This document shows positions 8,116 through 16,370 of a stretch of 20,334 bases of DNA, one piece after another. The position numbers were made by a program, and so were the translations under genes. Location of the stretch: NCBI GenBank assembly GCA_902464595.1, contig CABQJX010000042.1, forward strand, positions 1 through 20,334, in the 5' to 3' direction. This DNA comes from an uncultured Lachnoclostridium sp. Its GTDB lineage: Bacteria > Bacillota > Clostridia > Lachnospirales > Lachnospiraceae. The notes below the pieces were generated by a model. It saw only the letters and a list, made by a program, of their open reading frames with translations, had not been told where the DNA came from and did no database searches. The number at the start of each line of letters is the position of its first letter. Position 1 is the first letter of the stretch.

Positions 8116-10701
8116 TTAAATATATATTCCCCTCTGAGTCCTGTCGGCCAAAAAATAAGCTACTGCACACAGTTGGGCCGCATCTCCATGACAATATCTT
8201 GGATTATCTACGCCTATAAACCCTATTACAGTCTGACCTTTCCTAATAGGCGTCACTAACAGCCGACGGATTCCCTGATCGCTTAAAATCTTCCACTCCT
8301 GAGGCCACTCTCTTTTTATTTGATCCAGATTCAGAATAATAACTGACTCCCCTCTATGAAACGCTTCTATCCATCTTTGTATAATGGAGACGGGTACATT
8401 TTGAAGTTTGTCCTTTTGCGGAATGACGCCTTGTGCGTTCCACTCATAAATATTATCCCAAGTAGCCCTATCGCCAGACGGCTTAAAAATGTAACAACGG
8501 TCAGCCTTATAAAATTCTCCTACAGCCTGAAGTACCTTCATAATACCAGCAGGCATATCCGGTTCCTCCACCAGCATTTTAATACAAGATACAATATTCT
8601 TTTCAAAATCCAGCTTTGCCTGTATCTTTCTGCTGACATATTCTTTCTCCGTCACGTCCACTGCAATCTCAAGCCGGGCTTTTTTTCCTTCCCAGGAAAT
8701 CAGCTTATCTTTCAACAAAAAATAGCGTCCCAAAAATACATTATCCCGTTCCCATACATAAAAGCTGTCATAGTTAAGCTTGTGATTGGTACAAAACTCA
8801 CAAGGATCATTTCTTCCTTGAAGGACCTTATAGCATTTCATTCCTTTGTAATCGTGAAGCCCAGTAAGGATTCTCCCAGCCGAATTTAGATAATACAGAT
8901 CATAGCTATATGGATCGCTAATATAAACCACCTCATCCATAGATTCCACGATGACCTCCAAATGATCCCCTTCCTGCCCTTCTTGGTTCTCATCTTTCTT
9001 TTCAGAACAGCAAAACTCTCTAAGCTTCTTTTTTGTCTCCTCACGCTCCTGGTAAAGAACGTTTGTCTCCTCCACATAAAGCTTTCTAAATTCCTCTGCA
9101 TTATACGGTTTACCAAACAAATACCCCTGATAAAGCTCCGGTTCTACCCTCTTGAGTACGGCTAATTCCTCCTTGGTCTCCACACCTTCACAGCATACCC
9201 TTAGCTGTGCGCTGTGAGCCAACTCAATAATATTACTAAGCAAACGGTAATTGTAGGCACTATGCTGAATCCGGTTAACAAAACAACGGTCAATCTTTAT
9301 CTCATTGATTTCCAGGCTTTTTAAATACCCTAGGCTGGAATATCCTGTCCCAAAATCATCAATGGAGATCTCAATTCCATGTTTTCTCCATGTATAAAAA
9401 ATACGGTTAAAATACCGATAATCCTGCAACTGCATGCTTTCTGTCATTTCCAAAGTCAAACAGTCTCCCGGAAGCTCTGCCTTCTGTAAAAGATCCAGAA
9501 CCATTCCCATAATTCCTTTGTTTCTCATTTGGACATATGACACATTCACACTGATATGAAAATCCGGAAGCTTTTCCCTCCATTTTTTGCACTGCGCAAG
9601 GGCTGTCCGTAATACCCATTCTCCCACCGGAATAATCATCCCAGTCTGTTCTAAAATCGATATAAATTTCTCCGGACTAATGTCACCTCGTTTTACTGAA
9701 TGATAACGCAACAACGCTTCTGCCCCAAAAATCTGATAATTGCTCTGCCTTATCTGCGGCTGATAGTATAAAGAAAATCTAGAAAAGCCTTCCCGAATGC
9801 TCTTTCCCAGTTCTTCCCGCAGTTCGATCATATCCATCCGTTTTTCATAATCCTCGGCAGAAAAAAAGATCAGTTTATTCTTACCAGCCCACTTTGCCCT
9901 GCTCAAAGCTATCTCCGCATACTGATATAGAGTCCCCGCTTCTTCAATAATCTCCTCCCCATAAGAAACAGCCCCCGCAGACACTGTACAGCGAGAGGAG
10001 AGCTTTTTCTGAACCTCTGAATACAGCCGCTCCACTGCCTCTTTCGCCTGATGCTCTAAATTCACAGCATAGCGGTCGCCATCCAAACGATAAATGCCAA
10101 AAGCTGGATCTACAGATTCTTCCATCGCTGTGGTAATGGTCTTTAGGATATAATTACCATAACCTCTGCCATGCTGCATATTGATAGCCTGCAGCTCATC
10201 CACTCCCAAAACAAGAAGATAACCCTTCTCTCCTCTTTTTATGCACAGCTCCATATCTCTGTAAAAGCATTCACTGTTAAGGAGGCCTGTAACAGCATCC
10301 CGTTTATGATTAATTACTGTATCAGAAATTCTTCCGAGCATAATCTCCGGCCGCCGATCCTCACCCAGCCGGCTCTTTCCCTGAATGCTTGCCCAAACTT
10401 TGTCTCCATTTCTGTCCATGAGATGGCATTCTATGTTACATTTTGTAGAAGCTCCACTCCTTATTTTGCCCCATTCTTTTTTCATTGCACACCAGTCTCT
10501 GCTATATATCAGAGACTCCAGTTCCTTAACCATATACTGATTTTTATCACGGACAGGCAATTTATATTTTTGTGAAATCTCGCCAGGAAACCAAATCAGT
10601 CCTGCTTTTATATCTAAAAGGAATAAGTAATCTTTGGTAGTTTCCTGCAGTGATTCAATTATATCTAAATACTGTTCCCAACTATTTTTTATATTTCTCA
10701 T
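8116..10701 (-). CDS. PAS-GGDEF(degenerate)-EAL-PAS-GAF protein, predicted c-di-GMP phosphodiesterase
   Basis: Cytoplasmic multidomain protein, 861 residues, with no membrane segment seen. An N-terminal PAS fold spans about 15-125. A GGDEF domain begins at DAVTGLLN (about 135), but its signature is D-G-D-R-Y at 207-211 instead of GGDEF, so diguanylate cyclase activity is unlikely. The EAL domain keeps the catalytic set: E-A-L at 328-330, the Asn of ISVNVS, the Glu of LEMTES, the D448-D449 pair in DDFGTGYSS, the Lys of EIKID, the Glu of CEGVET and the Gln of YQGYLFGKP. A linker leads to a second PAS (about 595-705) with the cysteine motif PCEFC and then a terminal GAF domain (about 720-855). 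Prediction: hydrolysis of c-di-GMP under control of three sensory modules. The ribosome site at the ATG is weak. It lies 24 nt upstream of a chemoreceptor gene. Substrate and signals are inferred. Confidence 0.9.
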   Translation of the reverse strand: MRNIKNSWEQYLDIIESLQETTKDYLFLLDIKAGLIWFPGEISQKYKLPVRDKNQYMVKELESLIYSRDWCAMKKEWGKIRSGASTKCNIECHLMDRNGDKVWASIQGKSRLGEDRRPEIMLGRISDTVINHKRDAVTGLLNSECFYRDMELCIKRGEKGYLLVLGVDELQAINMQHGRGYGNYILKTITTAMEESVDPAFGIYRLDGDRYAVNLEHQAKEAVERLYSEVQKKLSSRCTVSAGAVSYGEEIIEEAGTLYQYAEIALSRAKWAGKNKLIFFSAEDYEKRMDMIELREELGKSIREGFSRFSLYYQPQIRQSNYQIFGAEALLRYHSVKRGDISPEKFISILEQTGMIIPVGEWVLRTALAQCKKWREKLPDFHISVNVSYVQMRNKGIMGMVLDLLQKAELPGDCLTLEMTESMQLQDYRYFNRIFYTWRKHGIEISIDDFGTGYSSLGYLKSLEINEIKIDRCFVNRIQHSAYNYRLLSNIIELAHSAQLRVCCEGVETKEELAVLKRVEPELYQGYLFGKPYNAEEFRKLYVEETNVLYQEREETKKKLREFCCSEKKDENQEGQEGDHLEVIVESMDEVVYISDPYSYDLYYLNSAGRILTGLHDYKGMKCYKVLQGRNDPCEFCTNHKLNYDSFYVWERDNVFLGRYFLLKDKLISWEGKKARLEIAVDVTEKEYVSRKIQAKLDFEKNIVSCIKMLVEEPDMPAGIMKVLQAVGEFYKADRCYIFKPSGDRATWDNIYEWNAQGVIPQKDKLQNVPVSIIQRWIEAFHRGESVIILNLDQIKREWPQEWKILSDQGIRRLLVTPIRKGQTVIGFIGVDNPRYCHGDAAQLCAVAYFLADRTQRGIYI

Positions 10702-10804
10702 TCTCTTAACAAAACGCCCTGCATAGCTGTGCTATCTGTTCTGCGTATATTTTTCAAACAGGCAGTTTTCCCGGGAAAAATCGTCATAAAATGGTCAGCC
10801 CCAA

Positions 10805-10848
10805 AATGCCTGCAAGCAGTGTGATTGTATCAAACTGCCCCAGGCATT
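10805..10848 (-). terminator. Hairpin after the 4HB chemoreceptor gene, possible weak terminator
   Basis: AATGCCTG (10805-10812) pairs with CAGGCATT (10841-10848). Inside, GCAGT (10816-10820) pairs with ACTGC (10834-10838) and GAT with ATC around a 3-nt loop, giving a nearly continuous stem. On the minus strand it lies 60 nt past the receptor stop and is followed by only TTGG, so the T-run is short (four T counting the stem end). It may terminate the receptor transcript or be a processing or stability hairpin. Confidence 0.45.
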
Positions 10849-10907
10849 CTCATCATGATCCATTACCCAGAATACATGCCATTCTTCACTTTCAAAGGTA
10901 ACTTTTC

Positions 10908-12680
10908 CTAATATTTGTCACTATCATCATCTGATCTCAAAGACAGATCATGACCCAATGCAGTGACAGCCGGCTTTGAAGAAGATATTACAGTTTCAGC
11001 CCGCAAGATAAAGCGTCCTACCAGATCATTTAAGATCTGAGCCTGGCTAGAGAGTTCCTCGCTAGCTGCAGCACTCTGCTCTGCAGTAGCAGAATTACTC
11101 TGAACCACACTGGAAATCTGTCCGATCCCCTCGTTTACCTGCTTTACCGATTCTGCCTGAGACTCGCTGGCTGAGGAAATTTCTTCAATGGTCTGGGCTA
11201 CATTCTGCACTCCCTCCGTCAGCTGATCCAAAGCATTTGCTGTCTCATTGGCAATACGTGTTCCTCGCTCTACTGCGAGAAGGGATCCCTCAATAAGAGA
11301 AGATGTATTTTTGGATGCTTCTGCAGATTTTCCAGCCAAGTTGCGTACCTCATCAGCTACTACTGCAAAACCTTTTCCAGCAGCCCCCGCTCTTGCAGCC
11401 TCCACTGCGGCGTTGAGAGCCAAAATGTTAGTTTGAAATGCAATATCCTCAATAGTCTTAATGATTTTTCCAATTTCACTAGAACTGTCGCTTATATCAG
11501 ACATAGCCGCCAACATCTCCTGCATCCGTTCACGGCTCTCTCCTGCCTGTGCCTTCACTCCGTCCGCCATATCGTTTGCCGTCTTTGCGTTCATGGCATT
11601 GCGTTCCACATTATCAGAAATCTCATTGATGGTTGCCGCCAGTTCTTCTACAGAAGATGCCTGCTCAGTAGCACCCTGGGATAATGCCTGGGCCCCTGAG
11701 GATACCTGGTCGGAACCAGCAGCCACCTGGTCGGCAGACTGAGTTACATTAGCTAAAGTACTGCTTAAATTATCTCTCAAACGGATCATGGATTCATAAA
11801 TGGATACATATACCCCCCTATATTCCTTTTCCATAGAAGAATCCACATTGAAATTCCCCTTACTAAATTCTGTAAGCATATAATCTTCATCTGCCACAAC
11901 ACGTTTAAGGAAGTCCACAACAATCCGCAAATCCTTTACTAAAAGGCCAAGTTCATCCTCCGCCTCATAATCCACCACAATATCAAGGCTGCCGCTTTCC
12001 ATATCATTCATAGCTTTCTGCAGCTGCTTAACCGGATTTACCACTGCGCGGATCAGCATAAGGGCCATCACACAGGTAATAGCTAAAGCCGCAAGGATAA
12101 TAGCGACTGCTACTATATAAAGGACATTCCGTGCCGTCATAGAAGTTTCATAATCCCTTGTGCTCTCCTCAGAAAGCTGTGCCCCAAAACTCTGCAGCTC
12201 CTCTGTAGCTTTTTGAATCAAAGGATTGTATTCTTCCATCAACATTGTACTGGCCTGACTGTCAGCTATGTCCGTTCCCTTGGAAGCCAGCTCTCCAATC
12301 TTCTCGCGGTATGGCTTTGCCTTATCCATCTGAGCGCGGAACTGCTCAATAGGAGCCTGGTCTCCTTTATAGTTGTCACTAAGCCAATCCAGGGATTTTA
12401 TCATAGTGTCTACATATCCCTGCGCCTGTTCTGCATAGTCTGCGGAAGCGCTTGGATCATCAGAGATAATAGCTAAGCCTAAGCTCTTTAACGCAGCCTG
12501 CAGGTTCAAACGAATCTCATAGGTCTGCACCAAAGCCTCATGACTGTGTCCATAAAATCCCGTGTAGCTTTGGCTAATCCTGGACATCCCATAAAACATT
12601 GCCATCACCGTGAACAGAAAACACGCGATCACGATACCGAAGGATATGGTGATCTTTTGACTCATCTTTCGATTCTTCAT
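10908..12680 (-). CDS. Methyl-accepting chemotaxis protein, four-helix-bundle sensor
   Basis: Transmembrane chemoreceptor, 590 residues. TM1 is about 9-31 and TM2 about 187-211. Between them are about 155 residues of amphipathic helix without Cache-type strands, fitting the 4HB_MCP_1 sensor. A HAMP follows (about 212-265, with DYEAEDELG), then a second HAMP-like helical pair (about 270-320). The signalling domain tip has FQTNILALNAAVEAARAG and FAVVADEVRNLAGKSAEAS, nearly identical to the other receptor in the window. The C-terminal tail after the helical bundle is about 30 residues, ending acidic (SDDDSDKY), and lacks the NWETF-type CheR tether. AGAGGA lies 7 nt before the ATG. The gene is divergent from cheA and has a sigma-28-like promoter at 12732-12759, so it is probably co-regulated with the chemotaxis operon. 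The ligand is unknown. Confidence 0.93.
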   Translation of the reverse strand: MKNRKMSQKITISFGIVIACFLFTVMAMFYGMSRISQSYTGFYGHSHEALVQTYEIRLNLQAALKSLGLAIISDDPSASADYAEQAQGYVDTMIKSLDWLSDNYKGDQAPIEQFRAQMDKAKPYREKIGELASKGTDIADSQASTMLMEEYNPLIQKATEELQSFGAQLSEESTRDYETSMTARNVLYIVAVAIILAALAITCVMALMLIRAVVNPVKQLQKAMNDMESGSLDIVVDYEAEDELGLLVKDLRIVVDFLKRVVADEDYMLTEFSKGNFNVDSSMEKEYRGVYVSIYESMIRLRDNLSSTLANVTQSADQVAAGSDQVSSGAQALSQGATEQASSVEELAATINEISDNVERNAMNAKTANDMADGVKAQAGESRERMQEMLAAMSDISDSSSEIGKIIKTIEDIAFQTNILALNAAVEAARAGAAGKGFAVVADEVRNLAGKSAEASKNTSSLIEGSLLAVERGTRIANETANALDQLTEGVQNVAQTIEEISSASESQAESVKQVNEGIGQISSVVQSNSATAEQSAAASEELSSQAQILNDLVGRFILRAETVISSSKPAVTALGHDLSLRSDDDSDKY

Positions 12681-12731
12681 TTCTCATTCCTCTTTCTTTG
12701 GTATTGTGTTAAAAACTACTTATCATTCTGT

Positions 12732-12759
12732 TTATCGGCTGGAAATGAAAATTAATAAG
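12732..12759 (-). promoter_or_regulatory. Sigma-28 (SigD/FliA)-like promoter for the 4HB chemoreceptor
   Basis: On the minus strand GCCGATAA (12739-12732) is a perfect match to the flagellar sigma-28 -10 octamer. Fourteen nucleotides upstream is CTTATT (12759-12754). The canonical TAAA -35 is only half matched (TTAT at the 15-nt position), but the same CTTATT-14-GCCGATAA layout occurs on the other strand before cheA, which argues that both are real. Confidence 0.6.
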
Positions 12760-12803
12760 TCTACAATCTGTGTTTTCTAACAAATTACAATTTATAAAAT
12801 TTT

Positions 12804-12831
12804 CTTATTTATTTCCATACTGTGCCGATAA
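12804..12831 (+). promoter_or_regulatory. Sigma-28 (SigD/FliA)-like promoter for cheA operon
   Basis: CTTATT (12804-12809), 14-nt spacer, GCCGATAA (12824-12831). The -10 octamer is a perfect flagellar sigma consensus; the -35 departs from TAAA in the same way as its divergent partner. The predicted start near 12838 is about 43 nt before the cheA ATG. Confidence 0.62.
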
Positions 12832-12880
12832 CTAAAAAAGGCAGTAAACCTAAAATCTAAGCGCAAAGGCGGTGTACACT

Positions 12881-15013
12881 ATGAGTAATGGTATGGATAA
12901 CAGTCTTCTGGATGCCTACCTGTACGAAGAAAATAATCTGTTGGATCAGTTGGACGAGCTGCTGGTTGCAGATGAAAAAAACGGCGATTTCTCCTCCGAT
13001 GATGTAAATGAAATTTTCCGCATTATGCACACCATCAAGGGTTCCTCCGCTATGATGGAATTTAATTCCATCTCCACCATTGCCCACCATATAGAGGATG
13101 TATTCTTTTATATTCGTGAGAAGGGCATCGATTCCCTTGATCCAGATCATAAAAAAGAACTGTTTAACCTGATGTTCCGCTCCGAGGATTATCTAAGAAG
13201 TGAAATTGAAAAAGTAGAGCAAGGCGTCCCCCTCTCTCAGGACATTGAGGCATTTGCCGAGGAAATTAACGGCTTTCTCCAACGTATCAGCAATCCCAGT
13301 ACCGAGGAAACATCCATAAATGGAAACAGAACCTTAGAAACAGATCCATCCACCCATTCCCTTCCTGGTTTCCCTGATGATCCCAACGCCATATGCTTCC
13401 TTCATATTTTTCTAGAGGAAGGGCTGGGAATGGAAAATCTGCGAGCCTATATGATCGTCAACGCTGTTAAAGAGTGTGATGTGGAGCTGCGTTGCTACCC
13501 CCCAGATATGGCCAGTAATTCCGACACTTCCTCTGCGATTGCGGAAAATGGTTTTTTCATGGCTTTTGACAGTCATGAAGCTGCCTCCCATGCAGAAGAT
13601 GTGTTAAAAAGCCAAAACCATATCCGCTCCTACGAACTGATCACTGTACCTGAAGCAAAAGCAGAGGAGACATCACCCAAAAACATTCCTGCTGCAAACG
13701 GAGATATTTCCCAGTCCAGCTCTATTCCAGAAGAGGCAAAGAAATCATCTTCCCAGACCACTGCAAAGAGTAGCCGCTTAGGCACTCCATCCCCCAAGCC
13801 GTCCCACTCTCCTGTAAAACAGAGTCTGATCAGTGTTAATTTAGCTAAGCTTAATAACCTGATGGACATTGTGGGAGAAATCGTGATCACAGAATCCATG
13901 GTAACATCCTCTCCGGAACTAAAGCTCCTTCCAAGAGATAACTTGGACAACTTCATGAAATCCGCCCGACAACTGCGTAAGCTTACAGATGATCTGCAGG
14001 ATATTGCCATGTCCCTGCGCATGGTTCCTATTTCCGGCGTATTTCAAAAAATGAATCGAATTGTCCGCGATATGAAGCAAAGCCTAAATAAAGATGTACG
14101 CCTGACTATTATCGGCGAGGACACGGAGGTAGACAAAACCATTGTAGATAGTATTCAAGATCCCATCATGCATATTGTGAGAAATAGTATGGATCATGGA
14201 ATTGAGGAAACAGCAAAGGAACGTATTGCTGCTGGAAAGGATCCCCAGGGAGAGATCATCCTTTCTGCTTCCCACACTAGCAGCGAGGTAGTCATCTCCA
14301 TCGCAGATGATGGTTACGGCATGGATCCTGATCGACTTCTCAAAAAAGCGAGAGAAAAAGGACTTCTTATTAAACCAGAAAACGAATACAGCCGCAAGGA
14401 AGCTCTGGGGCTTATTATGCTTCCCGGATTTTCTACGAACCAGGAAGTAACAGAGTATTCTGGCCGCGGAGTAGGCATGGATGTGGTAAAAAAGAACGTG
14501 GAATCTGTGGGCGGAACCATCACCATATCCAGTGAAACAGGGCGTGGTACCACCATCACCTTAAAAATCCCCCTCACCCTGGCCATCGTAGATGGAATGA
14601 AGGTAACAGTGGGAGATTCCATTTTTACTATCCCCATTGCCAACATCCGCCAATCCTTTAAGGTGAAACGGGATCAAATCATTTTAGACGAATATGGAAA
14701 TGAGATGGTGGAACGTATGGACTGCTTCTACCCCATTATACGGTTACACCAATTCTATAATCTGGATGCCCAAGTCACAGACACAGAGGAGGGGATCCTT
14801 CTGTGGGTAGAGGCCAACGACCGTTCCTACTGTCTGTTTGTGGATGATCTTATTGGCGAACAGCAGGTGGTAGTAAAGCCCCTTCCTACCTATTTAAATG
14901 ATTTCGGGTTGAAAGATTCAGGTATCATCGGCTGTACCATTCTGGGTGATGGAAATATCAGCTTAATCTTAGATATTGCCAGCCTCTATACGGCTGCTAT
15001 TGAAAACGCATAA
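12881..15013 (+). CDS. cheA: Chemotaxis histidine kinase CheA
   Basis: Cytoplasmic kinase that couples receptors to the flagellar response. Domains in order: P1 Hpt with phosphorylatable His50 in IFRIMHTIKGSS; a P2-like response-regulator-binding domain (about 165-255); a Ser/Pro/Lys-rich linker; P3 dimerisation beginning LAKLNNLMDIVGEIV; P4 ATPase with the N box HIVRNSMDHGIE, G1 ADDGYGMD and G2 GRGVGMDVVK; and P5 CheW-like at the end. At 710 residues it is of normal length with all key motifs intact. I start it at the ATG at 12881, which has AGGCGG 8 nt upstream; the GTG at 12872 would fall inside that ribosome site. It is the first gene of cheA-cheW-cheR-cheB-peptidase, with a sigma-28-like promoter at 12804-12831. 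CheY is not in the window, so the P2 partner here could only be CheB. Confidence 0.97.
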   Translation: MSNGMDNSLLDAYLYEENNLLDQLDELLVADEKNGDFSSDDVNEIFRIMHTIKGSSAMMEFNSISTIAHHIEDVFFYIREKGIDSLDPDHKKELFNLMFRSEDYLRSEIEKVEQGVPLSQDIEAFAEEINGFLQRISNPSTEETSINGNRTLETDPSTHSLPGFPDDPNAICFLHIFLEEGLGMENLRAYMIVNAVKECDVELRCYPPDMASNSDTSSAIAENGFFMAFDSHEAASHAEDVLKSQNHIRSYELITVPEAKAEETSPKNIPAANGDISQSSSIPEEAKKSSSQTTAKSSRLGTPSPKPSHSPVKQSLISVNLAKLNNLMDIVGEIVITESMVTSSPELKLLPRDNLDNFMKSARQLRKLTDDLQDIAMSLRMVPISGVFQKMNRIVRDMKQSLNKDVRLTIIGEDTEVDKTIVDSIQDPIMHIVRNSMDHGIEETAKERIAAGKDPQGEIILSASHTSSEVVISIADDGYGMDPDRLLKKAREKGLLIKPENEYSRKEALGLIMLPGFSTNQEVTEYSGRGVGMDVVKKNVESVGGTITISSETGRGTTITLKIPLTLAIVDGMKVTVGDSIFTIPIANIRQSFKVKRDQIILDEYGNEMVERMDCFYPIIRLHQFYNLDAQVTDTEEGILLWVEANDRSYCLFVDDLIGEQQVVVKPLPTYLNDFGLKDSGIIGCTILGDGNISLILDIASLYTAAIENA

Positions 15014-15026
15014 CAGGAGGAAACCT

Positions 15027-15515
15027 ATGGCTGAACAGAACGAGAACATAACAGAAGAAGCATCCCTGGAGGAAGTTTCCTCCATTGAGCGCTGTCTCAC
15101 CTTTGAATCAGGCGGACTTACCCTATTCTTAAGCACTAACTATGTGACAGAAATCATCAATGACTGCTCTATCACAAAGCTTCCTTTAGTTCCCGCCCAT
15201 GTACAGGGCATATTGAATCTGAGAGGCCAGATTCTTCCTGTGGTGGACATACGCCTCAGTATGGGAAAGCCAGCTTTGGAGTATACGAGCAAGACCTGTA
15301 TTATTGTCCTGAACGTGGACGATATTCCCATTGGCGTGGTAGTGGACTCTGTACGCCAGGTGGTGGACATTGACCTTAAGGAGGTTCGTCCCATTCCTAT
15401 CAAGAAGCGCCAGAAACTTTTAGACGGCATGGTCACAATGGAAGACGGAAGTGTTATTATGTCCTTTGACTGCCACGCTCTGGCAGGAAATCAGGAAATT
15501 CACAATGAATTGTAA
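15027..15515 (+). CDS. cheW: Chemotaxis coupling protein CheW
   Basis: Adaptor linking chemoreceptors to CheA. At 162 residues it is one CheW-like domain after a short acidic N-terminus. Typical motifs are LPLVPAHVQGILNLRGQILPVVDIR split over two strands, the GVVVDSV segment, and PIPIKKR. The start is the ATG at 15027 with AGGAGG 6 nt upstream. A longer reading from 14976 runs into the end of cheA and has no ribosome site, so it was not used. It is 13 nt downstream of the cheA stop and 12 nt before cheR. Confidence 0.95.
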   Translation: MAEQNENITEEASLEEVSSIERCLTFESGGLTLFLSTNYVTEIINDCSITKLPLVPAHVQGILNLRGQILPVVDIRLSMGKPALEYTSKTCIIVLNVDDIPIGVVVDSVRQVVDIDLKEVRPIPIKKRQKLLDGMVTMEDGSVIMSFDCHALAGNQEIHNEL

Positions 15516-15527
15516 GGAGGCTTTCCT

Positions 15528-16370
15528 ATGCTGCCATTGACTGATGGAGACTTTATTCGTCTCTATACCTACATAAAGGCCAATTATGGAATTGATCTGA
15601 GCAAAAAAAAACAGCTGATCTCCAGCCGTCTTACTAACATGCTGCTTCATGATGGATATTCCAGTTTTTCCCAATACACAGATGAAATCATCTCCGGACA
15701 CCGTCCAGAGATGATTTCTGTCATGTTAGATCGTCTTACTACCAACTATACCTATTTTCTCAGGGAAAAGGAACACTTTCAGTTTCTTCAGAATACCGTT
15801 CTTCCCGAACTAGCTGCCAAACATGCATCAGACCGTTCCCTTTCTATCTGGAGCGCAGGCTGTTCCTCCGGCGAAGAACCCTACACCATTTCCATGTACC
15901 TAAAAGAATATTTTTCTGTACTTCCCGGAAACTGGGACACTCGTATCTTAGCCACAGATATTTCTCAAGATATACTGGAATCAGCCCGTCAGCCCATGTA
16001 TGGGCAGGAAGCCTTAAAAGATATTCCTATTATTTGGAAAGAAAAATATTTTATTCCTCTAGGGAATGGCCGATATACCGTGACCCCTTCCTTAAGGCAA
16101 AATGTCATCTTCAAACCTTTTAATCTGATGGATCCCATCCGTTTTAAAAGGAAATTTGACCTTATCTTCTGCCGGAATGTCATGATCTACTTTGACCGAC
16201 CTACAAAAGAAGCCCTCGTAGAACGCTTCTATCATGCCACGCTTCCTGGAGGTTATTTTTTTATTGGACACTCGGAAGGATTGGACAAGGACAGCTGCCC
16301 CTACCGCTATCTTTCCCCTGCCATATACCAAAAAATGGCAACCCATTTTTTAGGAGGTAACCTTTCATGA
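15528..16370 (+). CDS. cheR: Chemoreceptor glutamate methyltransferase CheR
   Basis: Uses S-adenosylmethionine to methylate receptor glutamates for adaptation. At 280 residues it is standard length. An N-terminal helical domain (about 1-75) ends with TTNYTYFLRE. The methyltransferase fold has WSAGCSSGEEPY (SAM-binding loop), ATDIS, FDLIFCRNVMIYF and GGYFFIGHSEGL. AAGGAGG lies 7 nt before the ATG. Its stop overlaps the cheB start (ATGA, 4 nt), so translation is coupled. Neither receptor in the window ends with the CheR-binding pentapeptide, so methylation here is probably tether-independent. Confidence 0.96.
   Translation: MLPLTDGDFIRLYTYIKANYGIDLSKKKQLISSRLTNMLLHDGYSSFSQYTDEIISGHRPEMISVMLDRLTTNYTYFLREKEHFQFLQNTVLPELAAKHASDRSLSIWSAGCSSGEEPYTISMYLKEYFSVLPGNWDTRILATDISQDILESARQPMYGQEALKDIPIIWKEKYFIPLGNGRYTVTPSLRQNVIFKPFNLMDPIRFKRKFDLIFCRNVMIYFDRPTKEALVERFYHATLPGGYFFIGHSEGLDKDSCPYRYLSPAIYQKMATHFLGGNLS

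Noticed and set aside
8356..8889. Plus-strand frame of 177 codons opposite the EAL gene
   Set aside because: Shadow of the PAS-GAF coding region; no ribosome site or recognisable motif.
14109..14116. GCCGATAA on the minus strand
   Set aside because: Antisense inside cheA, no gene downstream in that direction; a chance match.
14976..15026. Longer N-terminus for CheW starting inside cheA
   Set aside because: No ribosome site, whereas AGGAGG lies 6 nt before the ATG at 15027.
16069..16076. GCCGATAT, sigma-28 -10-like, on the plus strand
   Set aside because: Inside the cheR coding region with no -35 match and no gene start nearby.
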